Shown here piece after piece: positions 25,021 through 34,704 of a stretch of DNA of 64,000 nt. The notes below the pieces were generated by a model. That model was not told where the DNA came from. It did no database searches and saw only the letters and a program-made list of their open reading frames with translations. Source of the stretch: CALBPI01 sp039033995 (lineage in GTDB: Bacteria; Pseudomonadota; Gammaproteobacteria; Steroidobacterales; Woeseiaceae); the NCBI GenBank assembly GCA_039033995.1, contig JBCCBP010000010.1, positions 31,069 through 95,068 of the forward strand, written 5' to 3'. Positions within the stretch are counted from its first letter, which is position 1, and every line of letters begins with the position of its first letter. Position numbers and translations under genes: made by a program.

Positions 25021-27552
25021 ATGTCAAAGAGAGTTCTCGGGCGATCAATGCTGTCGCTCGCCATTGCCAGTGCGCTGGGCAGCGCGGCAATGACGGCACC
25101 AGCGTTCGCGCAGGACGATGAGGCGATTGAGGAGGTTGTCGTTATCGGCAGTCGCTCGCGTCCACGTTCTGTGACCGACTCAGCCGTTCCTGTTGACGTT
25201 TTGTCTGTTGACGAATTCGTGAACCAGGGTGATACCGACCTTAGCAACCTGATCAGAAACGTCGTGCCGTCTTACAACGTCAATACGCAGCCGATCAGTG
25301 ATGCCGCCACAATCGTTCGCCCGGCGAACCTGCGTGGCCTCGCACCGGACCACACGTTGGTGTTGGTCAATGGTAAACGTCGTCACCGTGCCGCTGTCAT
25401 TTACTGGCTGGGCAACGGCGTTTCCGATGGTGCACAGGGTCCGGATTTGTCCGTTATCCCTGCCATCGCATTGAAGCAGGTCGAAGTGTTGCGAGATGGC
25501 GCCTCGGCTCAGTACGGTTCTGATGCCATTGCCGGCGTGATGAACTTCGTCCTCAAAGACGACAACGATGGCGGCTCTGTCGATGTCCGCTACGGCACCT
25601 TCTATGAAGGTGACGGCGACCAGTTGACCGTTTCCGGCAATATCGGCTTGCCGATCGGCAACTCGGGTTTCGCTAACCTGAGCCTCGAGTACGGTAGCAC
25701 CGACGACACCGATCGCAGCATCCAGCGTGATGACGCAGCGGGTTTGATCGAAGCCGGTAACACGGCGGTTGCCAATCCGGCCCAAATCTGGGGTTCCCCG
25801 GAGATCGAAGATGACCTGAAATTGTTCGGTAACTTCGGTTTCGAACTCGCTGGCGGGTCAACACTCTACGGGCACGGCAACTATGCGTCCAAGACCGTAG
25901 ACGGTGGCTTCTACTTCCGTAACCCGAATACGCGTGGTTCGGTGTACTCTGCAGATGGCGGAGACACACTACTGATCGGCGATGTCCTGCAAGCTAACGG
26001 CGGCGCCGTGGGCGCGGCAGGTTGCCCGGTTGTGACCATCACCGATAACGTGCCGGATCCGACCGCTCTGAACCAGGTGTTGAACGACCCGAACTGCTTC
26101 ACCTTCCAGGAAATTTTCCCGGGCGGCTTTACACCACGCTTTGGTGGCGATGTGACCGACCTGTCATTCGTTGGTGGTCTGCGCGGTGAAACGGCTGGCG
26201 GTATCAACTGGGATGCCAGCGTCGCCTACGGTTCGAACGAAGTCGATTTCTTCATTCGCAACACCGTTAACGCGTCACTGGGTCCGAATTCGCCGACCGA
26301 ATTCGACCCGGGCTCGTACACCCAGGAAGAGTTCAACGTGAACTTCGACGTCAGTTACGCGGTCAACGACAACGTCAACGTCGCGGGTGGTCTCGAGTAT
26401 CGCGACGAGACCTTTGAAATCGGTATCGGTCAGGTTGAGTCCTTCCAGATTGGTCCGTTCGCGGATCAAGGCTTTAGCGCCGCCTCGAACGGTTTCCCAG
26501 GTTTCGGTGATATCGCTGCCGGTGATTGGTCTCGCTCAAACTACGCGGTTTACGGTGACGTAGAAGTCTATCCGCAGGAGAACTTCCTGCTTGGCTTCTC
26601 TGCGCGCTTTGAAGACTTCGAAGACTTCGGCTCGACGTTCAACTACAAAGTGGCGACCAATTACCGCTTTAACGATGGTTTTGCACTGCGTGGTAGCGTC
26701 AGCACTGGATTCCGTGCGCCAACACCAGGTCAGTCAAACGCGTTTAACGTATCGACTGAGTTCGACATCGCACTGGGCGACCTCGTCAACAACGGTACGA
26801 TCCCTTCGACCAACCCGGTCGCGGTATTGTTCGGTGGCGAGCCGCTGGATCCGGAAGAATCAGTCAACTTCACGGCTGGCGCGATTCTGGAAACCGGTCC
26901 GGTGACCTTGACGGTCGATTTCTTCGATATTCGTCTTGAAGATCGCATCACGGTATCGCAGTTGTTCTCAATCAACGATCTGACGGCACAGCAGCTGCAG
27001 GATTTGATTAACGCTGGTGTTACCAGTGCTGAAAACCTGCAGAACTTCCGTTTCTTCACCAACGACTTCGATACGAAGACGACCGGTGTTGATATCGTGG
27101 CGACCACGCAGATCGATTTCGACAATGCAACGACGGACGTTAGCTTCAGCTACAACCGTACGAAGACCGAAGTCGATGAGTTCAATCCGGATACACTCGA
27201 CGCAACGCGTATTCGTGAGCTCGAAGAAGGCCTGCCGGATAGCCGTTGGACGCTGACGACGAACACGACTGTCGGTGACTTCCGCTTCCTGGTTCGTGCC
27301 AACTACTTTGACGATTGGTTCGATTCCGAAGATGGCCAGGTTTATGGCAACGCAATTCTGTTTGACGCAGAAGCGGGTTGGCAGATGACGGATAGCTCTT
27401 CGGTGGTGCTCGGTGCGCAGAACATCTTCGACACCTACCCGGAAACCAACCCGGGTGCGGCGGCAGGCGTAGGCAACCTCTACAGCCAGTTCTCCCCATT
27501 CGGTTTCAACGGTGGTTTCTACTACCTGCGTTATCGCTACGCCTTCGACTAA
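25021..27552 (+). CDS. TonB-dependent receptor (second of the Hyu island)
   Basis: An 843-residue receptor with a strong ribosome site (GGAGGGGA) before ATG 25021. The signal peptide ends at APAFAQ (about 30). A TonB box-like AIEEVVVIGSR follows, then the plug domain with RGLAPDHTLVLVNGKRRH and VLRDGASAQYGSDAIAGVMN, the subtype often annotated as TonB-dependent siderophore or sugar/peptide receptors. The barrel ends in YLRYRYAFD, so the last residue is Asp rather than Phe. The 280-base leader has a possible promoter (TTGTCG-N17-TATCAA near 24853) and a GTTGC/GCAAC hairpin. The codon use is smooth, suggesting good expression. Confidence 0.93.
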   Translation: MSKRVLGRSMLSLAIASALGSAAMTAPAFAQDDEAIEEVVVIGSRSRPRSVTDSAVPVDVLSVDEFVNQGDTDLSNLIRNVVPSYNVNTQPISDAATIVRPANLRGLAPDHTLVLVNGKRRHRAAVIYWLGNGVSDGAQGPDLSVIPAIALKQVEVLRDGASAQYGSDAIAGVMNFVLKDDNDGGSVDVRYGTFYEGDGDQLTVSGNIGLPIGNSGFANLSLEYGSTDDTDRSIQRDDAAGLIEAGNTAVANPAQIWGSPEIEDDLKLFGNFGFELAGGSTLYGHGNYASKTVDGGFYFRNPNTRGSVYSADGGDTLLIGDVLQANGGAVGAAGCPVVTITDNVPDPTALNQVLNDPNCFTFQEIFPGGFTPRFGGDVTDLSFVGGLRGETAGGINWDASVAYGSNEVDFFIRNTVNASLGPNSPTEFDPGSYTQEEFNVNFDVSYAVNDNVNVAGGLEYRDETFEIGIGQVESFQIGPFADQGFSAASNGFPGFGDIAAGDWSRSNYAVYGDVEVYPQENFLLGFSARFEDFEDFGSTFNYKVATNYRFNDGFALRGSVSTGFRAPTPGQSNAFNVSTEFDIALGDLVNNGTIPSTNPVAVLFGGEPLDPEESVNFTAGAILETGPVTLTVDFFDIRLEDRITVSQLFSINDLTAQQLQDLINAGVTSAENLQNFRFFTNDFDTKTTGVDIVATTQIDFDNATTDVSFSYNRTKTEVDEFNPDTLDATRIRELEEGLPDSRWTLTTNTTVGDFRFLVRANYFDDWFDSEDGQVYGNAILFDAEAGWQMTDSSSVVLGAQNIFDTYPETNPGAAAGVGNLYSQFSPFGFNGGFYYLRYRYAFD

Positions 27553-27576
27553 GCTAAGACTCTAGTCGATAGACAG

Positions 27577-27605
27577 AAAAGGGCGCTTCGGCGCCCTTTT
27601 CTTTT
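27577..27605 (+). terminator. Rho-independent terminator after second TonB receptor
   Basis: AAAAGGGCGC, a TTCG tetraloop and GCGCCCTTTT form a perfect stem followed by CTTTT. The UUCG loop makes it especially stable. It lies 24 bases after the receptor stop. Confidence 0.95.
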
Positions 27606-28222
27606 GCCGGTCTTGTAGTCGGCGATTCAGATTCCAGCAATAGTACAAGGGTTCATGCTGCAAACCCTCTGGAGTTTGATGGCAAATCGCCACCGCGCCA
27701 GTTGGTTCCCGATTGCCGACGACGTAGCTATCGCACAACTGACGACCGAGTTTCCGTCCTTTGCACGGTAGTGTGGGGCATGGGCCCTAACGTTCGCTCT
27801 AGTTACGGTATCGACGTTGGACTTAACTGCTGCTGTTAGACGCTTCATACGCTACCCGTTTGCCTTGAGTTCGCTTGTTGGTTCCTCCGATTAGAATCTC
27901 GGCACCCCATCGCTCACGGCTCGTGTCGAGTCTTGTATGTGAGCAATTACACAAGCGTCGCAACTTGGATTGGAGATCGAGCACGAACGGATGACGCATG
28001 GGGTCATATCGTCTGGCTTTCCGAGAGGTTTCGGTATCCGAGCTACTGCCAGGCCTGGGTCGCACCGCCATCACTGGGGCTAAAGTTTGGTGGAATCTGG
28101 CCGCTTATAGGATGGCACGGATGGGCTTATTGGATCGCACAGACGCAACCGTGACAGCGACAATCGTCCCGTGGCAGTGCGAGTCGAAGCTCTGTCGGTA
28201 CGTTGTGACCCTAGGAAAAGCA
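27606..28222. other. 617-base gap before the secretion operon
   Basis: There is no convincing gene. A reading frame enters from 27998 and is continuous with the E-ATPase gene, but its first 75 codons look non-coding and have no family resemblance. A small hairpin AGGGTT/AACCCT lies at 27648-27668. No tRNA, clear sigma-70 promoter or sigma-54 site was found, although the operon promoter must be in this stretch. Confidence 0.6.
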
Positions 28223-29953
28223 ATGAACGCTAGCATCGAACAATCGTCAGCACACTGGAGCACAGTCAACGAGAAGGTGCAGAAGACGGCGCGTACCAGG
28301 ATGACACTGGGCAGTCGTCTGAAAGCGCGTGGTCTTGTCAATGATGCGCAACTGGATCTCGCGCTTCGTGAGCAAAAACGCTCCGGTAAACTACTCGGGG
28401 AGGTTTTGGTCGATCTTGGCTTCGTCGCTGCAGATGTCATCGCGCAGACCATAGCCAGTGATGCTCAGGCAGATTTCGTTGATATCGCATCGATCGTTGT
28501 CGATGACGATGTGTTGGCGTTGGTGGACTACGAAACCGCCAAGCGCAACCGGGTTATGCCGCTATCACTCGAGGGCGGCATCCTCACAGCAGCGCTATCA
28601 GATGCTTTCAATGTTGTTGCCATTGATCAATTGGAACGCGAGACGGGTTACACGATTAACGTCGTGACGGCATCGGAAGGGCAGATTCTCGACACGATTG
28701 CCCGCCACTACGCACAAGGCCGCTCTATCGCCGATACGATCGACCAGATCATGTCCGCAGGCACCTTGCAAACGGACGAAGAGGAGGCGGTCAACGAATC
28801 TCCGTTGGTTAGACTCGTCGATCAGATTATCTCAGTGGGTATCAAGAAGGGCGCAACCGATATTCACATCGAGCCTGCGGACAAGATCGTTCGTGTGCGC
28901 ATGCGAATCGACGGGGTATTGCGTCAGGAGTTGCTAGTACCGAAGCTGATTCAACCGGCGCTGACCGCCCGCATCAAGCTGATTGCGAACCTGAACATCA
29001 CGGAAAAGCGTACGCCTCAGGATGGTCGTATTCGATTCGACTACGGCCAGAACTATATCGACCTCCGCGTTTCTACGCTGCCGACCAATGTCGGTGAAAG
29101 CATCGTGCTGCGGATTCTTGATCGGAGTACCAACCGGCTCAGTATGGCTGATCTGGGATTTTCCGCGCCGCACAAAGATGCCATTGAACGCTTCGTTGGC
29201 ATGCCTTACGGCATGGTGTTGGTAACAGGTCCGACGGGCAGCGGCAAGACCACAACGTTGTATACGGCTTTGCGGCTCGTCGAATCCGATATCCGGAGTG
29301 TCTTTACGCTGGAAGATCCTATTGAGTACTCTTTGGATACCATCCGTCAGACACAAATAAAGCCAGAGGTCGGTATGGACTTCGCCTCTGGCTTACGCGC
29401 ATTACTACGACAGGACCCCGACGTCATTCTCATCGGTGAGATTAGAGACCTGGAAACAGCGCAGCTTGCAACGCGTGCTGCATTGACCGGACACCTTGTT
29501 CTATCAACGCTGCATACGAATGACGCGATCGGCGTCATTCCTCGCCTCATCGACATGGGCGTCGATCGCTACATGTTGCCACCCGCGTTGTCCGCGATTA
29601 TCGCCCAGCGACTTGTGCGTCGAATCTGCGAGCATTGCAAGACGACGACACCACGATCGGACCAGGTCATTGAGACGCTCGGTATCGCGGAGCATTTTAG
29701 TGAGGTACCGATCCTTTATCACGGTGAGGGTTGCGACCTTTGCAATAACAGTGGTTATCGCGGACGTCAGGTGATCTACGAGATTCTCGATATCAATGAG
29801 AAATTTCATAGTCCGATTATCGAGGGGGCGGGCGCGGCAGATATCAAAGTACTAGCGAAAGAGAATGGCATGGTCAGCATGCTGGAAGATGGTATCGGTA
29901 AAGCACAGGCGGGCACGACGACACTTGACGAAGTGCTGCGTGTGGTGCGCTAA
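28223..29953 (+). CDS. Type II secretion / type IV filament assembly ATPase (GspE/MshE-like)
   Basis: The ATG at 28223 has AGGA six bases upstream and gives 576 residues. Residues 29-80 carry two tandem LG-x-L-x-G-L-x-L repeats resembling the MshEN c-di-GMP-binding fold. The ATPase core has Walker A GPTGSGKTTT (about 336), the Asp box, Walker B VILIGEIRD and a His box with STLHTND. Two CxxC pairs (about 468 and 503) make the C-terminal zinc finger typical of GspE, PilB and MshE. It powers assembly of the filament whose other parts follow in order. Confidence 0.95.
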   Translation: MNASIEQSSAHWSTVNEKVQKTARTRMTLGSRLKARGLVNDAQLDLALREQKRSGKLLGEVLVDLGFVAADVIAQTIASDAQADFVDIASIVVDDDVLALVDYETAKRNRVMPLSLEGGILTAALSDAFNVVAIDQLERETGYTINVVTASEGQILDTIARHYAQGRSIADTIDQIMSAGTLQTDEEEAVNESPLVRLVDQIISVGIKKGATDIHIEPADKIVRVRMRIDGVLRQELLVPKLIQPALTARIKLIANLNITEKRTPQDGRIRFDYGQNYIDLRVSTLPTNVGESIVLRILDRSTNRLSMADLGFSAPHKDAIERFVGMPYGMVLVTGPTGSGKTTTLYTALRLVESDIRSVFTLEDPIEYSLDTIRQTQIKPEVGMDFASGLRALLRQDPDVILIGEIRDLETAQLATRAALTGHLVLSTLHTNDAIGVIPRLIDMGVDRYMLPPALSAIIAQRLVRRICEHCKTTTPRSDQVIETLGIAEHFSEVPILYHGEGCDLCNNSGYRGRQVIYEILDINEKFHSPIIEGAGAADIKVLAKENGMVSMLEDGIGKAQAGTTTLDEVLRVVR

Positions 29954-29973
29954 CCGCTAATCGGAGACCTCGT

Positions 29974-31176
29974 ATGCCACAGTTTGCCTATCATTCCGTT
30001 GACAAAGACGGTCGCGTATCCGATGGCACGATGGTAGCGGATAGCGAGGAGTCCCTGGAGCAGCGTCTTCGCGAGATCGGTTACTGGTTGATCGATGCCC
30101 GCATGCAAACGGCCAAGAAAAAGATGGGGCGTGGCAAGGTGCCACGGCGGGAACTCATGGATTTCTTCAACGGGTCGACCACTCTGTTGATCGCCGGGAT
30201 TCCGATCGCGGATACGATTACTGGGATGGCGGAAGAGACCACACACGAAGCGCTGAAAGCCGTGCTGGAGGACGTCAGTCTGAATATCCGGGCCGGTAAT
30301 GAAGTGTCTGTCAGCATGCGCAGCTATCCACAGGTCTTTTCTGAGCAGATCTGCAATCTCGTCAAGGCGGGCGAGAGCGGTGGGAATCTTGAAGTCGTGT
30401 TCCAGGATATCGCTAACCACCTGGAATGGGTGGATCGCATTATGGGAGATATCAAGCAAGCGAGTATTTACCCGGCTATGATCCTGGCCGCGGTGGGCGG
30501 CCTGGTAGCGTTGATGTTTACTGTTGTGGTCCCGCGCTTTGCCGAAATATTCGTGCAGATGAAGATTCCATTGCCGGCGCTAACGCAAGCCATTGTCGAT
30601 ATCGGTATGTTTTCGTCGCAGTATTGGTGGCTCATTTTGCTTGCGTTGGTCGCTGCGGTCGTCGGACTTCGCAATGCGCGTCGTGTACATAAGACGGTCG
30701 CTTTCAAGATTGACGACTTCAAGCTTCGCATGCCGATATTCGGTGAACTACAGCGCCTGCTCGCGCAGTCCCAATTTGTACACAACCTTGCCTTGATGCT
30801 GAAGGCGGGTGTACCGATACTCGAGGCGCTTAAGCTTTCTCGTGGTCTCGTCGATAACCTTGTAATGGATAAGGCGATTAATGACGCGTTGGCTGCGGTG
30901 GAGCAGGGCGGCAAGATTTCGGACGCGTTTCGCGAACACGCCGTGATCTCGTCGCTGACGCTGCGAATGATTGTGGTGGGTGAAGACGCTGGTCGTCTTG
31001 ATACCACGCTACAGCAGGTATCCGACCGTTTCGACGAAGAGATTCCGCGACGCATTAAGAAGGTTTTTTCTGTGATGGAGCCACTGATCACGCTGACGCT
31101 AGTCGGTGTTGTTGGTTTGGTCGCTGCATCGTTGTTTTTGCCAATGTTCTCTTTGGTGTCGGGGCTTGGACGATGA
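29974..31176 (+). CDS. Inner-membrane platform protein (GspF/PilC/MshG-like)
   Basis: A 400-residue protein starting at ATG 29974 with CGGAG upstream. Two repeated GspF domains each contain the L-x-AG-x-P/S-x-x-A-L pattern (LLIAGIPIADTI and MLKAGVPILEAL) and the later GESGGNLE and GEDAGRLD signatures. Three TM helices are visible (about 165-190, 208-230 and 370-395). It anchors the ATPase and feeds pseudopilins into the filament. The stop overlaps the next gene by ATGA. Confidence 0.95.
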   Translation: MPQFAYHSVDKDGRVSDGTMVADSEESLEQRLREIGYWLIDARMQTAKKKMGRGKVPRRELMDFFNGSTTLLIAGIPIADTITGMAEETTHEALKAVLEDVSLNIRAGNEVSVSMRSYPQVFSEQICNLVKAGESGGNLEVVFQDIANHLEWVDRIMGDIKQASIYPAMILAAVGGLVALMFTVVVPRFAEIFVQMKIPLPALTQAIVDIGMFSSQYWWLILLALVAAVVGLRNARRVHKTVAFKIDDFKLRMPIFGELQRLLAQSQFVHNLALMLKAGVPILEALKLSRGLVDNLVMDKAINDALAAVEQGGKISDAFREHAVISSLTLRMIVVGEDAGRLDTTLQQVSDRFDEEIPRRIKKVFSVMEPLITLTLVGVVGLVAASLFLPMFSLVSGLGR

Positions 31177-31988
31177 GCAACACGGTGTCCGAAAGCGATC
31201 GCGGATTCACGCTGCTTGAGCTTGTCGGGGTGATGGCTGTTATCGCCATCCTGTCGGCGGTACTCGCGCCGAACCTTATCGGAGTCATCAACGATGCCTA
31301 TGCGGCCGCTGAAACTGAAAACTTAATCAGCCTCGCGGACCAATTGGAACGATCAGTGCAAAGCACCGCCACGATTCCTGGGAACAGCAGTGTATCGTGG
31401 AGTGCTGCCATTGCGGCCCAGAGTGATCTCCCGTTGACGGATGTGCTGCAGAATCGGCGCGGGTTTAACCGAACGGTCTATTTCGACCCCGGTTTTCTGA
31501 ACGGAACTGGGGGCTTCAATGGTTATGCACAATCAACCGGCCTGGCAGCGCCGCCGGTGTCGCCGCGCTTCATGATTATATCCGACCTATCTGGCAACCT
31601 CGGTACGCAGGCGAACGATGTCAGCCGCTTTAGCGCGATCTGGAATCGTGATCCAGGCGCGGCAATTGTTGAAAGCGATACCGTCAAAATCGAACGACGC
31701 CATCTTGGCGAGCTTTTCCATCGCGTTCTGATTATCAATGAATACAGCTACCAGACCGGCGTGAGCCTGAACGGTGCCGCTCAACTAGCTATACCGGCTG
31801 CACAAACCGGTGCCGATGGCTTACTTTCGATGTATTTGATCGAGGGCACCGAGGTCGCCTTATTCAACGGGCCCTACCCGACGGGCGGGCTTATCACCGC
31901 ACGACTCGTGGACGACTATGTGACCCAGCGCATCGAAGACCCGAACGCGGGCAGCGGCAGCGGTGCGAATTCGGGGGCGGCCCCCTGA
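31173..31988 (+). CDS. Prepilin-like protein (pseudopilin), 271 residues
   Basis: A short basic leader (SDRG) is followed by the cleavage motif G-FTLLE with Glu at mature position 5 and the hydrophobic helix LVGVMAVIAILSAVLAPN, so it should be processed by a PilD prepilin peptidase. At about 270 residues it is larger than a typical major GspG (130-160) and nearer the size of minor pseudopilins. The globular part has no obvious family and ends in a Gly/Ser-rich tail (NAGSGSGANSGAAP). No cysteine pair is seen. It lies inside the E-F-L-M-C-D operon and is the only pilin there. Confidence 0.85.
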   Translation: MSNTVSESDRGFTLLELVGVMAVIAILSAVLAPNLIGVINDAYAAAETENLISLADQLERSVQSTATIPGNSSVSWSAAIAAQSDLPLTDVLQNRRGFNRTVYFDPGFLNGTGGFNGYAQSTGLAAPPVSPRFMIISDLSGNLGTQANDVSRFSAIWNRDPGAAIVESDTVKIERRHLGELFHRVLIINEYSYQTGVSLNGAAQLAIPAAQTGADGLLSMYLIEGTEVALFNGPYPTGGLITARLVDDYVTQRIEDPNAGSGSGANSGAAP

Positions 31989-32013
31989 GCGTCCGCGCTT
32001 CGGATGATCACTC

Positions 32014-33396
32014 ATGAGTATCGACTACGGTATCGAATGGGCGTACGGCGAGTTTCGTATTGCCAAGCTTCGTGGCAGCGAGGTTGTTGAGAGCTGGAAG
32101 TCGCCAACACCGGTTACCGATCTGGACAGCCTGACTGCAGCGATGTATGAAGCGGGGCACCATGTCGACATCAGTCGAGGCGGTTCGGTAGCAATTGCCT
32201 ATGAGGATGACCTGCATACCCATGAATTCCTAGAGGTGCCACCGCTCAGTAAAAGGGATCTCAATAAGTACTTGCAGCGGCACGTGGAGCGGTACAAGCC
32301 TTTTCCCGGTCCCGCGGCCTGGCGTGCTCATCCGGTAGATCGTAGTGGCATTAGTGGCGTGCTGCTTCACTTGATGCCAAAAGAGATCCTCGATGCGGTC
32401 ATGCGGATATGTGAGGAGCTCTATCTGCTACCCAAGCTACTGGTACCGCTAACCGAGATCATGGGGGAGTTTGTACCGTCGCTCGATACAGAGCCGGATC
32501 ATGCGTTGCTCATCATTGCGTTGTTTGATGACCGAACGCAAATGCTGATTTCCGGTGACCATGGTGAAACACTGTTTGTACGCGAATTGAGCTATCCGTG
32601 GACTCCAGAAAACACTGGGCGACTGATTCTTGATATCAATCGGACACTCGGTTACGCCAAGCAGCGTATCGGGGGCGCGATCAAGGAGTCCTGGTTTGTC
32701 GGTGAGAAAGCGGAGGAGACCGGCAACGCGCTGATGGGGGCGATCGATGCCGACATTCGAATCGATCCGCGCTCGGCCGATCCGCAATTCTGGATGCGTG
32801 AGGTCGCGGGGTTACCGCTGGGACTGGCCAGTAACTTTATCCCTGTTCTGGCGCGACGCTCGATTTCCGCTAAGACGCTTATCCGTAGTGGCATGCTCAT
32901 GACCGCGACCGCCGTCGTGCTATCGCTGTTCTTCTCCGCAATGGTTGAATTCACGATACTTCAACATAAGTTTGACGAGCAATACTTGAGAGATCGTATT
33001 GCGCAGCGCAACGCGGAGCTTGAGACTCTGCGGCAAGAGGTACAGCGCATGGATAGCGAGGCCGATAAGCTCGATATCCTGAACGTCGACGCTTTTAATC
33101 TGCCTGCCATTTTCTTGAGCCATTTGGGTGATGTGGTGCCGGATGGTCTTGTCTTAACCGAAGCAGCTGTCAGCAACGATTCAGAGGCGTGGACCTTGCG
33201 TTTGGCGGGGCGTTCGGTAGTACCGTTGGGCGAACTGGCACCGTTGTTAATGGACTTGGAACAGCGACTAGTCGGCGAGCCCTGGAATGCAGAAATCACG
33301 ACATCCTGGCGGGATGCGTGGATGCAGCAACTTCGTCAGGGTAAGGCGACGCAGGATGGTGATGTCGGGTTCGAAATTGTCGGGAGACTCAAATGA
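32014..33396 (+). CDS. GspL-like assembly protein (PilM-like and PilN-like parts in one chain)
   Basis: A 460-residue protein. The N-terminal 280 residues look like a diverged actin-like (PilM/GspL cytoplasmic) domain. A TM helix follows (about 294-318, MLMTATAVVLSLFFSAM), then a periplasmic coiled coil (QRNAELETLRQEVQRMDSEADKL) and a PilN-like ferredoxin fold. This combined layout is that of T2SS GspL, whereas type IV pilus systems normally split it into PilM and PilN. Classical actin phosphate motifs are not evident. It should connect the E ATPase to the envelope. The stop overlaps the next start (ATGA). Confidence 0.75.
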   Translation: MSIDYGIEWAYGEFRIAKLRGSEVVESWKSPTPVTDLDSLTAAMYEAGHHVDISRGGSVAIAYEDDLHTHEFLEVPPLSKRDLNKYLQRHVERYKPFPGPAAWRAHPVDRSGISGVLLHLMPKEILDAVMRICEELYLLPKLLVPLTEIMGEFVPSLDTEPDHALLIIALFDDRTQMLISGDHGETLFVRELSYPWTPENTGRLILDINRTLGYAKQRIGGAIKESWFVGEKAEETGNALMGAIDADIRIDPRSADPQFWMREVAGLPLGLASNFIPVLARRSISAKTLIRSGMLMTATAVVLSLFFSAMVEFTILQHKFDEQYLRDRIAQRNAELETLRQEVQRMDSEADKLDILNVDAFNLPAIFLSHLGDVVPDGLVLTEAAVSNDSEAWTLRLAGRSVVPLGELAPLLMDLEQRLVGEPWNAEITTSWRDAWMQQLRQGKATQDGDVGFEIVGRLK

Positions 33397-34196
33397 GCAA
33401 GCTACGCGACGACTATGATCCGACGGATACGCCATTGAACTCATCAGCCATCTTTCGCGTCGATACCTCGCTATTCGAGTTGGATGTCGATGAGACGCCA
33501 GAGCAGACTTTGCGATTGGTGGTGCCGCCGGTCGATAAAGAGCCGACACCCGATGCGACGCGCATTAGCGGTCGCTCGCCAATTCTGAAGTTGCAAAGAC
33601 TGGTTAATCGGTTGGTATACCGCGTGTTTGTCAGTCGTTTCTACCAGTCGGTGATTGCTGGTGTGCTACTTCTTTGCCTTGGGTTGCTGATCTACTCGCT
33701 GACGATTCGTGTCGATCATATTGATGACAATCTTGAGATCATGGCGGAGCTCGGGGCCGTTGAGTCTGAGCTTCTGGCGCTTCGCAATACATGGTCCGGT
33801 GAGGCGATGCAGCAGCTAAAGGACAAGGTACGGCGTGCCGATCAGCGGCGCGTATTCAACGATTTTCAAGGCCTGGCGGTCTGGCTTCGCGAAAAGAGCC
33901 GGTTCGCTGATCTACTTGGGTTGACGTTTTCCTATCAACTCGGCGAGGCCGAGTCAGCGGAAATCGATGATATGTTGCAAGTGCCGATCAGCCTTAGTCT
34001 GAAAGGCCGACCGGACACAAAGGAACTGTATCTGCGTGCGCTCGAGTTTCTAAAGTTGGTTGTCAGCACAGCCTGGTATGTCGAGATCATCGACGCACGA
34101 CTCGAGGGAAACGGCGTAAGTTCACAGGGCGTTGATGCGACGCTTCGCGTCTGGGTCCATGGCAGCATCGCGGCAGGTAATATCGGTGTTCAATAA
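33393..34196 (+). CDS. GspM/PilO-like inner-membrane assembly protein
   Basis: A 267-residue bitopic protein. A polar N-terminal cytoplasmic region (about 1-85) precedes one TM helix (about 87-107, SVIAGVLLLCLGLLIYSL), a short coiled coil (NLEIMAELGAVESELLALRNTW) and a periplasmic domain with strand-helix alternation. No sequence signature identifies it alone. The assignment rests on position right after the L-like gene, ATGA coupling and topology. The cytoplasmic stretch is longer than in typical GspM, so an accessory role is possible. Confidence 0.6.
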   Translation: MSKLRDDYDPTDTPLNSSAIFRVDTSLFELDVDETPEQTLRLVVPPVDKEPTPDATRISGRSPILKLQRLVNRLVYRVFVSRFYQSVIAGVLLLCLGLLIYSLTIRVDHIDDNLEIMAELGAVESELLALRNTWSGEAMQQLKDKVRRADQRRVFNDFQGLAVWLREKSRFADLLGLTFSYQLGEAESAEIDDMLQVPISLSLKGRPDTKELYLRALEFLKLVVSTAWYVEIIDARLEGNGVSSQGVDATLRVWVHGSIAAGNIGVQ

Positions 34197-34704
34197 CAAG
34201 AAATTTATCGCTGTGTTGGTGCTCGTGGCAGGCTACTTTGTCTACGAACGGTTGGTCGCGACATTTATCGGTGAGTTCGCATCGTCAGAGGCGTTGCCGG
34301 TGGAACCCTACGATCTGTTCCTCGACGATACCGAGCTGTCTGATGCCGATTCCAATACAGTCGGTCGCGGTGGCATCGCGATTTCGCGTATCGATGTCAG
34401 TGCATTATCGTGGAATACGTCACCGGCACGCGACCCTTTTTCGCCGGCCGTCGTCGACAAAAGCGCCACCGTACAACAGATTCTGATGGCGAGTCAGCGC
34501 GCAAGACCGACAGTCTCTCGCAGGAACCCGGTCGTGAGCGCCATTGTGCGTTCAGAAAATCACGAATATGCCGTTATAGACGGAACAATACGTGCCGCTG
34601 GCGAACGCTTCGCGGGTTTTCGGTTACGTGCAATTAGAGAGCAGAGTGTGGTGTTGGTTGATTTGGAAGCAAACAGCACACGTGAGGTGATGATAAGGCC
34701 ATGA
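34159..34704 (+). CDS. GspC/PilP-like periplasmic linker protein
   Basis: About 181 residues with an N-terminal TM (FIAVLVLVAGYFVYERLVA) and a C-terminal beta-domain with the pattern VSAIVRSENHEYAVIDGTIRAAGERFAGF, like the homology region of GspC, PilP or MshK that contacts the secretin. Several starts are possible. The ATG at 34159 is used; a GTG at 34186 would trim nine residues and leave the TM intact. All overlap the end of the M-like gene in another frame. Its stop overlaps the secretin ATG (ATGA), supporting the partnership. Confidence 0.65.
   Translation: MAASRQVISVFNNKKFIAVLVLVAGYFVYERLVATFIGEFASSEALPVEPYDLFLDDTELSDADSNTVGRGGIAISRIDVSALSWNTSPARDPFSPAVVDKSATVQQILMASQRARPTVSRRNPVVSAIVRSENHEYAVIDGTIRAAGERFAGFRLRAIREQSVVLVDLEANSTREVMIRP

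Noticed and set aside
27648..27668. tRNA T-arm (AGGGTT...AACCCT)
   Set aside because: Loop is nine bases and no acceptor, D or anticodon arm fits around it.
27890..27910. AATCTCGGCACC resembling the 18-base repeat at 61.2 kb
   Set aside because: Only the central part matches and the CAGC and GTAC ends differ; a match of this length is expected by chance. AATCTCGGT also occurs inside the coding sequence near 530.
27998..28222. N-terminal extension of the E-type ATPase
   Set aside because: In frame but without family resemblance; the ATG at 28223 has a proper ribosome site and the usual GspE start follows.
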